A DNA stretch of 64,000 bases from Streptomyces coeruleorubidus (GTDB lineage Bacteria > Actinomycetota > Actinomycetes > Streptomycetales > Streptomycetaceae). Both the position numbers and the translations under genes were made by a program. The notes under the pieces were generated by a model. That model ran no database searches, was not told the DNA's origin, and was given only the letters and a program-made list of their open reading frames with translations. Shown here piece after piece: positions 7,737 through 15,176 of this stretch (positions are counted from its first letter, which is position 1; each line of letters begins with the position of its first letter). The stretch lies in contig NZ_CP118527.1 of NCBI RefSeq assembly GCF_028885415.1, forward strand, positions 4,278,001 through 4,342,000, written 5' to 3'.

Positions 7737-8699
7737 CTAGTTGTGCTGTTCGGAGAGGTTGGTGACGCGGCTGGCTGGGGTGTGGCCGCTGATGCCGGTG
7801 TGGGGGCGGTGGTAGTTGTACCAGTCCAGCCAGTCGGGGAATGCGGCCTGTCGTTCGGCGTCTGAGGTGTAGGGCTGGTGGTAGGCCCACTCGTCGAGCA
7901 GGGTGCGGTGGAAGCGTTCGACCTTGCCGTTGGTCTGGGGTCGCCAGGGTCGGGTCCAGCGGGGGCTGATGCCCAGGTCGTGGCAGGTCTGGCGCCAGGT
8001 GTTCTTGGTGTAGGACCAGGCGTTGTCGGTCAGCACCCGTTCGATGGGGACGCCTCGGGCGGCGAACCAGGCCGTGGCCCGTCGCAGGAAGGTGGCGCAG
8101 GTGGCGGCGGTCTCGTCGGGCAGGTCTTCGGTGTAGGCCAGGCGGGAGTGGTCGTCCAGGGCAGTGTGCAGGTAGGCATATCCGGTGCCGTTGCGGCGGT
8201 CCTGGTTGGCCCGGCCGGCTGCGCGGCCGAGGACCTTGTGGCCGCCGCCGTCGGGGATGCGGCCGAGCTTCTTGACGTCGATGTGGACCAGTTCGCCCGG
8301 CCGGGCTCGTTCGTAGCGGCGCACGGGTTCGCCCGTGGCCCGGTCGGTGGCCGCCAGCGCGGGCAGGCCGTGACGGTGCAGGATCCTGTGGGCAGTGGAG
8401 GCGGCGATGCCGGTGCGGGCGGCCAGCCGCACCGGTCCGATGCGGTGCTCGCGCCGCAGCCGCACGACCTGTCGTTCGACCGCGGCCGGCGTCTTGCGCG
8501 GGCTGTGATGCGGACAGCTGGAGCGATCGTGCATCCCTGCTGCCCCGTGCCTGCGGTAGCGGTCTGCCCAACGGGCGGCGGTGGTGTGGCTGACCTGGAA
8601 ACGTTCCGCGGCCCGGCGCAGGGGCCAGCCGTCGTCGACGACACACCGGGCCAGACGCAGCCTGCCGGTCGACGTCAGCGGGGCGTTACGGTGGAACAA
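7737..8699 (-). CDS. IS481-family transposase
   Basis: The 320-residue DDE transposase has an N-terminal helix-turn-helix (RLRLARCVVDDGWPLRRAAERFQV, then AARWADRYRRHG). The rve-type integrase core has catalytic acids in VHIDVKKLG, the segment ALDDHSR..TDNAWSY, and TNGKVERFHRTL. It ends with the WYNYHRPHTGI motif. The TTG at 8699 is preferred as start because AGGAGG lies 6 nt upstream and relatives begin at FHRNAPLT; an ATG at 8768 would add 23 residues. The last sense codon is only partly inside the element, and the TAG stop is supplied by the target duplication CCTAGT. Confidence 0.92.
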   Translation of the reverse strand: MFHRNAPLTSTGRLRLARCVVDDGWPLRRAAERFQVSHTTAARWADRYRRHGAAGMHDRSSCPHHSPRKTPAAVERQVVRLRREHRIGPVRLAARTGIAASTAHRILHRHGLPALAATDRATGEPVRRYERARPGELVHIDVKKLGRIPDGGGHKVLGRAAGRANQDRRNGTGYAYLHTALDDHSRLAYTEDLPDETAATCATFLRRATAWFAARGVPIERVLTDNAWSYTKNTWRQTCHDLGISPRWTRPWRPQTNGKVERFHRTLLDEWAYHQPYTSDAERQAAFPDWLDWYNYHRPHTGISGHTPASRVTNLSEQHN

Positions 8700-8816
8700 C
8701 GAGGGCCTCCTGGCAGTCGGGTAGATGTCGCAATCCACACCGAAACCAGAGGCCCTCGCCTCGTTCAAGGACCGCTCAGGGCGTGTCGCCTGTCACCAAC
8801 GTCCCCGAACAGCACA
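7742..8816 (-). mobile_element. IS481-family insertion sequence with intact ends
   Basis: The 1,075-bp element has terminal inverted repeats that start TGTGCTGTTCGG at both ends: inward from 7742, and on the opposite strand inward from 8816. About 25 of the first 29 bases agree. Both begin TGT, as usual in IS481. It is bounded by 6-bp direct repeats CCTAGT at 7736-7741 and 8817-8822, the target-site duplication. It carries one transposase gene on the minus strand. Intact ends, duplication and gene indicate a fairly recent insertion 39 bp after the thiolase stop codon. Confidence 0.93.
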
Positions 8817-8940
8817 CCTAGTCGTACTGCCAGGCCGTAGAGCTTCCCGTCCGCGGGGCAGCGGTACCGGAGGAAAAGGCAGTCCAACTTCCTCCCATTG
8901 GCCGTTCCCAACCGCTCGGAGGGGTGGTTACGGTCCGGCC

Positions 8941-10317
8941 ATGGACGAGCTGACCAGGATCTTCCATCACGCCGCCGAGCACGCCGCCGCCTTCCGCCGC
9001 TCGCTGCCCGAGCGACCGGTGGCGCGGCCCGTCGACCATGCGGCCTTGCGCGCCGCGTTCTCCCGCCCCTTGAACCGCTCGCCCACCGACCCGCTCACGG
9101 TGGTCGACGAGTTGGTGGCCGCCGCCGAAACCGGACTCGTCGCCACAGTGGGGCCGCGGTTCTTCGGGTTCATCGTCGGCGGGGCGCTGCCCGCGGCCAC
9201 CGCCGCGGAGATCCTCGCCGCCGGGTGGGACCAGAACGCCTTCAACGCCGCGCTCTCGCCCGCCGCGCTCGCCGCGGAGGAGGCGGCGGGCGGCTGGCTG
9301 AAGGAACTGCTCGGCATCCCCGCCACGGCCTCCACCGGGTTCGTCACCGGTGGGCAGGCGGCCAACACCGCAGGTCTCGCGGCAGCCCGGCAGCATCTGC
9401 TCACCGAGGCCAGCTGGGACGTCGGGCACAAGGGTCTGGGTGGCGCCCCGCGCCTGCGGGTGGTCGCGGGCGAGGAACGCCATGCCACCATCGACCGCTC
9501 GCTGCGGCTGCTCGGCCTGGGCACCGGCTGCCTGGAGACGGTCCGCACCGATGGACGCGGCGCTCTCGACACCGACGACCTGCGCCGCGTGCTGGCGTCC
9601 GACCCGGGCACGCCGGCGATCGTCTGCACCCAGGCGGGCAACGTGAACACCGGCGCCTGCGACGACCTCCGTACCGCCTGCGATCTCACCCACGCCCACG
9701 GCGGCTGGGTGCACGTCGACGGCGCTTTCGGCCTGTGGGCGGCCGCGAGCCCGGCGATCCGCCACCTCGTCGACGGCGTCGAGCTGGCCGACTCCTGGGC
9801 CTGCGACGGTCACAAGTGGCTGAACGTGCCCTATGACTGCGGCTACGCCTTCTGCTCCCGCCCCGCCGTCCACGCCGACGCTCTGTCGTACACCGCCTCT
9901 TACCTCACCCGCGCCGACGGCACTGCGGCCGGCGGCGCCGACTACACCGCCGAGTCCTCCCGCCACGCACGCGGCTTCGCCACCTGGGCGGCGCTGCGCG
10001 AACTCGGCCGTGCCGGCGTCGCCGCGCTCGTGGACCGCTGCTGCTCCCTCGCCCGGCGCTTCGCCGACGGCCTGTCCGCGGCGGGCTACGAGGTGGTCAA
10101 CGACGTGGTTCTCAACCAAGTCCTCGTCAGCTTCGGCGACGACGCCCGCACCGACCGCATCGTGCAGGCGGTGCAGAAGGACGGCACCTGCTGGATGGGC
10201 GCCACCACCTGGCGCGGCCGACGGCTGATGCGCATCTCGGTGTCCGGCCACAACACGACAGAGGCAGACGTCGACCAGTCGATCGCGGCGATCGTGCGGT
10301 TGGCGCGGGCGTCGTGA
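8941..10317 (+). CDS. pyridoxal-phosphate-dependent decarboxylase (group II, aromatic L-amino acid type)
   Basis: The 458-residue protein belongs to the group II decarboxylases (DOPA/tyrosine/glutamate decarboxylase fold). Features seen: substrate/PLP loop region RFFGFIVGGALPAATAAEIL, the TGFVTGGQAANTAGLAAAR phosphate-binding segment, the HVDGAFGLWAAAS motif containing the PLP-pyridine Asp, and DSWACDGHKWLNVPYDCG with the Schiff-base Lys. It would decarboxylate an amino acid, or act as a related aldehyde synthase; the substrate cannot be read off. The start is the ATG at 8941 with a distant GGAGGGG upstream. It stands alone between the insertion sequence and a field of gene fragments. Confidence 0.88.
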   Translation: MDELTRIFHHAAEHAAAFRRSLPERPVARPVDHAALRAAFSRPLNRSPTDPLTVVDELVAAAETGLVATVGPRFFGFIVGGALPAATAAEILAAGWDQNAFNAALSPAALAAEEAAGGWLKELLGIPATASTGFVTGGQAANTAGLAAARQHLLTEASWDVGHKGLGGAPRLRVVAGEERHATIDRSLRLLGLGTGCLETVRTDGRGALDTDDLRRVLASDPGTPAIVCTQAGNVNTGACDDLRTACDLTHAHGGWVHVDGAFGLWAAASPAIRHLVDGVELADSWACDGHKWLNVPYDCGYAFCSRPAVHADALSYTASYLTRADGTAAGGADYTAESSRHARGFATWAALRELGRAGVAALVDRCCSLARRFADGLSAAGYEVVNDVVLNQVLVSFGDDARTDRIVQAVQKDGTCWMGATTWRGRRLMRISVSGHNTTEADVDQSIAAIVRLARAS

Positions 10318-10446
10318 TCCTGGCGGCCCTCACCAGGCCACGTCGCGCACCACGCCGACGCTTCTGTCATGGCTCCAAATCCTCGGGCTCAGCGGCCTGC
10401 CTCGGGGACCGTCTGCTGTCCGCGTCCGCTCGCCGGGGCGCGCGTG

Positions 10447-10640
10447 TCGGTCAGTCGGTGGCGCGGATCATCAGTGAGGACCGGTGAGGCCGGGGACGGC
10501 TGGCTGTGGCCGATGTCCTCGTACCCCCACGACCGGTACAGCGCGTGGCCCTTTCCGTCTCCGGCCGCGGGGTGACTGCACGTCAGGCCGGTGCGTGAGT
10601 CGGTTCCTGTTCCTCGCGTCCACAAGAGTCTCCTCCAGTT
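10447..10640 (-). pseudogene. GNAT acetyltransferase remnant (C-terminal, frameshifted)
   Basis: On the minus strand a frame reads GDGKGHALYRSWGYEDIGHSQPSPASPVL, which is the C-terminal helix-strand of a GNAT N-acetyltransferase. The normal ending MIRATD followed by a stop is present but in a different frame, so at least one frameshift separates them. No N-terminal acetyl-CoA-binding part is found upstream. The fragment lies directly downstream (in its own direction) of the intact GNAT gene at 10677-11228, to which it is only distantly similar. Confidence 0.6.
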
Positions 10641-10676
10641 GGGTTTCGTTGATCGGCGGGGGCAAGGGTGCCTCGT

Positions 10677-11228
10677 CTAGCGCAGCTCGCGAATCATGCA
10701 GTCGTACAGCGGCGCCTCATCCCATGGGTGGGATACGCCGACCTTTCGGTATCCCCATGCTGCGTAGGCGGACTGCGCCGGCGCGGCCTCCGGCTCGGGC
10801 CGCACGGTCACCGTGCCCCGTTCGACGTCCAGGCCGTCGAGGAGCCGCGCATGCAGCTCGGCGGCGATGCCTCGCCGCCGCCACGACTTCCGTACGGCCA
10901 ACTCGATGATGACGAACGTGCGGTGGCCCTCCTCGCGTGTGAACTCCTCCGGCAGCTCGATGCCCTGGAGGTTCTTCCACCAGCGGGTGTCAGGCGCGAG
11001 GTAGTAGCCGTACGTGAAGCCGATGACCTCGCCTCCGTGGCGGGCCAGGACGAGACGGAAGCCGCGCCGTTGGGCGCGCGCCTGAAAGTGATCGATGAAC
11101 TCGGCGACGTCGCGCGGACCCTCGCAGTACGGCGGCTCGGCGTATACCTCCTCGTAGGCGGGGAGGAAGGCGTCGAGTTCGTGGGCGCCGCCCGGACCGT
11201 CATGCCGCTCGTACGTCACCTCGGCCAT
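10677..11228 (-). CDS. GNAT-family N-acetyltransferase
   Basis: A complete 183-residue GNAT protein. The acetyl-CoA-binding motif A is visible as TFVIIELAVRKSWRRRGIAAELHARLLDG (R-R-x-G-I-A). The C-terminal strand-helix reads AAPAQSAYAAWGYRKVGVSHPW. The start is the ATG at 11228 with a GAAGGGAG ribosome site 7 nt upstream; a GTG precedes it by one codon. The substrate is unknown. It is the only intact gene between the PLP decarboxylase and the NmrA-like gene and may itself be part of a transferred block. Confidence 0.85.
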   Translation of the reverse strand: MAEVTYERHDGPGGAHELDAFLPAYEEVYAEPPYCEGPRDVAEFIDHFQARAQRRGFRLVLARHGGEVIGFTYGYYLAPDTRWWKNLQGIELPEEFTREEGHRTFVIIELAVRKSWRRRGIAAELHARLLDGLDVERGTVTVRPEPEAAPAQSAYAAWGYRKVGVSHPWDEAPLYDCMIRELR

Positions 11229-11262
11229 CACACGGCTCCCTTCAGCTGGGTGATGTACTCGG

Positions 11263-11445
11263 TCAGCGCACGGCTTCTGCGCCAGCGCCGAACTCGTCGC
11301 CGATCTTCAGCACGCGCAGCAGGCGCGCGGCATCCGGCGGTACCGGGCTTTCGGTGTCCAGCCACTCCCGCAGCCGCTCGATGGTCCTCCAGGTGCTCGC
11401 GTCCAGCGTCGTCTCCTCCAGTCGTTCAGGCGCCCCTGATGGCAT
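11263..11445 (-). pseudogene. truncated MazG-like nucleotide pyrophosphohydrolase
   Basis: The 60-residue frame contains TWRTIERLREWLDTESPVPP and LLRVLKIGDEFG, the N-terminal helices of the Streptomyces MazG-like family, where the acidic E-x-x-E metal motif normally follows (usually EEFGEAAEA). Here it reads DEFGAGAEA and stops 4 codons later, while family members run on for another 60 or so residues. The remaining part is absent. I read it as a decayed 3'-truncated gene; a short independent protein is less likely. Confidence 0.55.
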
Positions 11446-11503
11446 CGTGGCGGGGGGTAAGGCCGCGGGCCGCCAGGCGCCCCCGGCATAGTCCGCCCCT
11501 TCG

Positions 11504-11812
11504 TCAGTCCGCGTCCTCGACACGGAGAAGCAGCAGATCGAAGGCCGGGCCATCGGGTGTGTTCCTGTACACGCCCGCATACCTGTAGCCCAGCCGCGCG
11601 TAGAGGTCCTGGCCGCGCTGGTTGGAGGTCAGTGCGAGCAGTGAGGACCACTTCGGATTGATGCCATGGAGCAGCGCGGTGTGCAGCCGTGTGCCGATGC
11701 CCTGGGACTGCCACGGTGGGCGCACGGCCAGTTCGCACAGCCCCATCAGGCGCTCCGTGCGGGCGCCCTCGGGGACCTGGTCGACCAGGCCGGAGCCGAA
11801 CCAGTAGTCGGC
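11504..11812 (-). pseudogene. 5'-truncated GNAT acetyltransferase
   Basis: The minus-strand frame ends at 11504 and reads back through MGLCELAVRPPWQSQGIGTRLHTALLHG, the GNAT acetyl-CoA-binding motif A, with a normal C-terminal half (RGQDLYARLGYRYAGVYRN). In-frame sequence resembling a GNAT continues only to about 11812 (ADYWFGSGLVDQVPEGARTERL); beyond that it runs antisense into the methyltransferase fragment. The N-terminal half of the gene is missing. An ATG at 11746 could in principle start an 80-residue product lacking beta-strands 1-3. Confidence 0.65.
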
Positions 11813-11814
11813 GC

Positions 11815-12459
11815 ACTCCGCTGGTCCACGCCGGGGACGGCCGCGAGGGCCACCCGGACCGGGCCCCGTACGACCGGCTCATCGCCACCTGCGGCTTCAG
11901 CTCGGTCCCGTCGGCGTGGCTGGAGCAGGTGAAGCCCGCAGGCCTGATCGTGTGCCCGGTGGGCTGGGGCACGGTGCGCCTGGTCGTCGCCGCCGACGGC
12001 CGCGCCGAGGGCAGGTTCCTGCCCGTCGGCTCGTACTTCATGGCCGCACGCGACGCAGGCACCACCGGCACCCCGGCCCACCCGGGCAGACCGGACGCGA
12101 CGAGCGGCCAAGTCCCGAGCCTGGACCTGAACGTCGTCGCCGGGGACGAGGCATTCCGCTTCATCCTGTCCCTCGTCGCCCCTGACACCGCGTTCGCCTT
12201 CGAGCGCGGCGACGACGGCCAGGTGACGGCCGTGGAACTGTGGGGCAGTGACGGCGCGTGGGCGCGTGCCGAGGCCGGCACCGTACGGCAGGCCGGGGCG
12301 CGCCTGCTGTGGGATGCGGTGGAGGCCGCGCACGAGCTGTACGTCGCGCACGGTCGGCCGGGCCGGGAGCGCTTCGGGGTGACCGTGACCGCCGAGGAAC
12401 AGCGGATCTGGCTGGGCGCCCCGAGCCGACCGCTGCCTTGCGCCGCCGCGACGGACTGA
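11815..12459 (+). pseudogene. 5'-truncated protein-L-isoaspartate O-methyltransferase-like gene
   Basis: The frame from about 11815 reads AGDGREGHPDRAPYDRLIATCGFSSVPSAWLEQVKPAGLIV style sequence, the post-II to beta-5 part of a PCMT-type SAM methyltransferase, and continues to a normal C-terminus at the TGA 12457-12459. The SAM-binding motif I (E-x-G-x-G) half is gone: upstream the frame is antisense to the GNAT fragment. The break point near 11810 is shared with that fragment, which shows one rearrangement that joined two half-genes head to head. No start codon with a ribosome site is seen at the junction. Confidence 0.7.
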
Positions 12460-12642
12460 CTGACGGATTCCACGAATGCGTTCGCCGGGAGACTAGAGCC
12501 GCTTCCCCGCTTCCTGCCATTCTCGCCGCCGTGGCCGACAAGCGTGGTGTTGGACAGCTGCGTTCGTCGGTCGGCTCGACGTGGAACGGGGCTGTCTCGT
12601 GGTGAGGCGTCCCCGTGAACAGTGACGATCAGAGGGAGCATC

Positions 12643-13515
12643 ATGGCGATCTTGGTGACGGGAGCCACCGGCAACGTGGGCCGGAACGTGGTCCGGCGAC
12701 TCGTCGAGGCCGGCGCGGACGTGCGGGCTCTGACCCGCAACCCACGCCGGGCGGGGTTACCGGAGGGGGTGCGCGCATACGCGGGAGATCTCACGCAACC
12801 GGAGTCACTCACCGACGCGTTGAAGGGCGTCGACCGGATGTATCTCTTCCCGGTCGCCGAAACGGCCCGGGACGTGGTTGCCTTGGCCGCGCAGGCCGGC
12901 GTGCGCCGTATCGTGGTGCTTTCCTCCGGGGCTGTAACGGCGGGCTACGACAGCGACTTCCACTTGCCGGTGGAGCGGGCCGTGGAGGAGTCGGGCCTGG
13001 AGTGGACTCACGTGCGCCCCGGCGAGTTCGCGATGAACAAGCTCGCGCTGTGGGGCCCGTCCATCCGTGCCGAAGGCGTGGTGCGCGACCCCTACCCCGA
13101 TGCGGCCTGGTGCCCGGTGCATGAGCAGGACATCGCCGATGTCGCGGCCCTGGCTCTGCTGGAGGACGGACACTGCGGACGGGCCTACACCCTCAACGGC
13201 CCCGACATGTTGTCGCATCATCGACAGGTCGAACTCATCGCCGAGGCCATCGGGCGCCCGATCCGCTTCGAAGTGGTGAGCCGGGAGGAGGCACGGGAGA
13301 TCTACCGCAAGCAAGGAGGATTCGCGGCGGAGAGCGCGGATTTCCTGCTCGGTTTCGAGGACTATTCGGGCGGCGAGACAGACCAGCAGGCACCCGAGGA
13401 ATTCGATCCGGCGGCGGCCGGCCCGGTACCCACAGCCGAGGAGGTCACCGGAGTCCCGGCTCGCACCTTCGCCCAGTGGGCACACGACCACGCCCGGGAG
13501 TTTCTCCCCGACTGA
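12643..13515 (+). CDS. NAD(P)-binding NmrA-like reductase
   Basis: The 290-residue protein starts MAILVTGATGNVGRNVVRRLVEAGADVRALTRNP, the G-x-x-G-x-x-G Rossmann motif of atypical short-chain dehydrogenases. It continues with the YLFPVAETARDVVALAAQAGVRRIVVLSS pattern of the NmrA/SDR_a5 group (NAD(P)H:quinone oxidoreductase-like or isoflavone reductase-like). The classical YxxxK catalytic pair is not obvious, consistent with this group. The ATG at 12643 has a GAGGGAG ribosome site 6 nt upstream. The function is probably reduction of, or sensing through, NADPH; the substrate is unknown. Confidence 0.85.
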   Translation: MAILVTGATGNVGRNVVRRLVEAGADVRALTRNPRRAGLPEGVRAYAGDLTQPESLTDALKGVDRMYLFPVAETARDVVALAAQAGVRRIVVLSSGAVTAGYDSDFHLPVERAVEESGLEWTHVRPGEFAMNKLALWGPSIRAEGVVRDPYPDAAWCPVHEQDIADVAALALLEDGHCGRAYTLNGPDMLSHHRQVELIAEAIGRPIRFEVVSREEAREIYRKQGGFAAESADFLLGFEDYSGGETDQQAPEEFDPAAAGPVPTAEEVTGVPARTFAQWAHDHAREFLPD

Positions 13516-13575
13516 CGGTGCCGCCCGCACTGGTGCGGTCGAGCGCCCCCTCCAGGGCTTGTTGCTCCCGCCATT

Positions 13576-13590
13576 TCTGACGTACCGTCA
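13576..13590. promoter_or_regulatory. operator site 3 (DoxX-DUF35 operon)
   Basis: CTGACGTACCGTCAG, a perfect CTGACG-N3-CGTCAG palindrome flanked by TTT and ATT, lies 35 bp before the DoxX start at 13626. Confidence 0.85.
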
Positions 13591-13625
13591 GATTCCTGTG
13601 TCGGCGGCAATGCGGGAGCATGGGC

Positions 13626-14075
13626 ATGGACACGATCTGGCTCAGCGGAGCGGAATGGCTGGCCGTGCTGCGGATCGGGCTCGGGCTGTGGTGGCTGGAG
13701 AGCTGGCGGCACAAGGACCGCAAGGCCTGGTTCCAGAGGGGCAGCGGCATCGCGTGGGCGGCCGGGATAGCCGCCGAACACCGCTGGAGCGCCGTACGTT
13801 CGGGCTTCGACACGGTCGTCGCGCCCCGCCAGCGCGCGATGGCGTACGTCGTCGTGTACGCGGAACTCGCGCTCGGACTGGGCCTGATCACCGGCTTCCT
13901 CACCCCGATCGCCCTGGCCGGCGGGTTCCTCCTCAACGCCCTCTACTTCACCCTCATGGTCCACGACGTCGCCGAGCAGGGGCAGAACTCGATGATGGCG
14001 CTGATGTCGGTGGTCGGGCTGTTCGGGATGTCCTGGCAGACCTGGTCGCTGGACAGCACGCTGGGGCTGTTCTGA
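13626..14075 (+). CDS. DoxX-family membrane protein
   Basis: The 149-residue protein has four hydrophobic segments: around EWLAVLRIGLGLWWLESW, AYVVVYAELALGLGLITGFL, PIALAGGFLLNALYFTLMV and MMALMSVVGLFGMSW. These are the four-helix layout of DoxX/DoxD-type integral membrane proteins, some of which take part in quinone or sulfur redox chemistry. The ATG at 13626 is chosen because GGGAG lies 7 nt upstream; an ATG two codons earlier sits on top of that site. It is under operator site 3 and its stop overlaps the DUF35 start (TGATG), so it belongs to the catabolic regulon; its role there is unknown. Confidence 0.85.
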   Translation: MDTIWLSGAEWLAVLRIGLGLWWLESWRHKDRKAWFQRGSGIAWAAGIAAEHRWSAVRSGFDTVVAPRQRAMAYVVVYAELALGLGLITGFLTPIALAGGFLLNALYFTLMVHDVAEQGQNSMMALMSVVGLFGMSWQTWSLDSTLGLF

Positions 14076-14476
14076 TGGCCGGGCGTTTCGACCTGCCGGA
14101 GCCGGACGCCTTCACCCGGACGTACTGGGACGCGGCCGCCGAGGGCCGGCTGCTGATCCGCCGCTGCCGGGCCTGCGGCCGGGCCCACCACTACCCGCGC
14201 GAGTTCTGCCCCCACTGCTGGAGCGAGGACGTCGTCTGGGAGCCCGCGAGCGGCCGCGCCACCCTCTACACCTGGTCCGCCGTCCACCGCAACGACCTGC
14301 CGCCCTTCGCGGAACGCACGCCGTACGTCGCTGCGGTGGTCGACCTCGCCGAGGGGCCGCGGATGATGACGGAGGTCGTGGGGGCCGGGGAGTTGTCGGC
14401 CGGGGCGGAACTGGAGGTCGCCTTCCGGGAGGGGATCCCGGTGTTCCGGGTCGTGCCGGGCGCGGTCGGCGGGTGA
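14075..14476 (+). CDS. DUF35 Zn-ribbon/OB-fold protein (thiolase partner)
   Basis: The 133-residue protein begins with a helix and a rubredoxin-like zinc ribbon CRACGRAHHYPREFCPHC (two C-x2-C knuckles), then an OB fold (GRATLYTWSAVHRN, PYVAAVVDLAEGPRMMTEVVG). DUF35 proteins pair with thiolase-fold enzymes. In M. tuberculosis cholesterol catabolism the DUF35 domain of ChsH2 binds Ltp2 to form a retro-aldolase, and in PhlABC-type acyltransferases it is also a subunit. The likely partner here is the thiolase-like protein at 6533, under the same operator. Translation is coupled to doxX by a 1-bp overlap. Confidence 0.9.
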   Translation: MAGRFDLPEPDAFTRTYWDAAAEGRLLIRRCRACGRAHHYPREFCPHCWSEDVVWEPASGRATLYTWSAVHRNDLPPFAERTPYVAAVVDLAEGPRMMTEVVGAGELSAGAELEVAFREGIPVFRVVPGAVGG

Positions 14477-14488
14477 ACGGCATCACCC
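14471..14488 (+). terminator. short hairpin at the end of the DoxX-DUF35 operon
   Basis: GGGTGA / TCACCC form a 6-bp stem with a 6-nt loop; the stop codon TGA is part of the left arm. This is weak for a terminator but correctly placed. Confidence 0.4.
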
Positions 14489-14507
14489 CACGCGCTTGAA
14501 TGGCCCC

Positions 14508-15137
14508 ATGGCCCCCATACGCGGCCGGTCCCTGACCGGCGCCCTCCCGGAAATCCACGGCCGCGGCCTCCGTCTGCGCCCCTGGGACGCCACGTCCGGC
14601 TCCGACGTCGAGACATGGCTGCGCGGCCTGCGGGACCCGGAATTCCAGCGGTGGAACACCCCGCTGATGCTGGTCGCGGACCGGACGAGCGCCCAGGAGT
14701 CGCTGCGCGCGCGGGCGCAGAGCGCGGCGGAGGGCACGTCCATGTCGTTCCGCGTCGCGGACGCCCGCAGCGACACGGCACTGGGCCACATCGGCGTCAA
14801 CGAGATCAAGTACCACCTGAAGGTCGCCCGCGTCGGCTACTGGGTGCTCCCCGAGGCCCGCGGCCAGGGCGTGGCCACCCGGGCCCTCCTGCTCGCCGCC
14901 CACTGGGCCTTCACCGAACTCGGCCTGCACCGGCTGGAACTGGACCACGCGGTCGGTCATGACGCCTCGTGCCGGATCGCCGGGCGGTGCGGATTCGCGT
15001 ACGAGGGGACCCTGCGCGGGGCGATCTTCGAGGAGGGCCGGTGCGACGCGTTCCGGGACGCCCACCTGCACGCACGGCTGGCGACGGATCCGCAACCGTA
15101 TGCGGAACCGGATACGGGCCGAGAGCCCGGGGCGTAA
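14508..15137 (+). CDS. GNAT N-acetyltransferase (RimJ/RimL-like)
   Basis: The 209-residue protein carries the RimJ/RimL-type acetyltransferase core: RGLRLRPWDATSGSD, then ALGHIGVNEIKYHLKVARVGYWVLPEARGQGVATRALLLAAHWAF (motif A with R-G-Q-G-V-A) and LHRLELDHAVGHDASCRIAGRCGFAYEGTLR. Members acetylate protein N-termini or small amines; the target is unknown. The ATG at 14508 is used; there is no convincing ribosome site and a TTG lies four codons upstream. It is followed at 39 bp by another GNAT gene but has no shared motif with it beyond the fold. Confidence 0.85.
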   Translation: MAPIRGRSLTGALPEIHGRGLRLRPWDATSGSDVETWLRGLRDPEFQRWNTPLMLVADRTSAQESLRARAQSAAEGTSMSFRVADARSDTALGHIGVNEIKYHLKVARVGYWVLPEARGQGVATRALLLAAHWAFTELGLHRLELDHAVGHDASCRIAGRCGFAYEGTLRGAIFEEGRCDAFRDAHLHARLATDPQPYAEPDTGREPGA

Positions 15138-15176
15138 TTCGGAGGTGCCGTCCGGGCGCGGGCGGCACCATGGGGC

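Noticed and set aside
7698..7740. GTGACAACGTGTCCCAGGG as left end of the insertion sequence
   Set aside because: It does not pair with the right end. The TGTGCTGTTCGG repeats and CCTAGT duplications give a far better and exact boundary at 7742.
8788..8822. Sequence reading PVTNVPEQHT-stop on the plus strand, resembling the end of a second transposase copy
   Set aside because: It is explained by the right terminal inverted repeat of the insertion element, which mirrors the coding left end. No second element is needed.
11746..12351. 201-codon minus-strand frame across the methyltransferase fragment
   Set aside because: It is antisense to a fragment with clear PCMT motifs and has no motif of its own.
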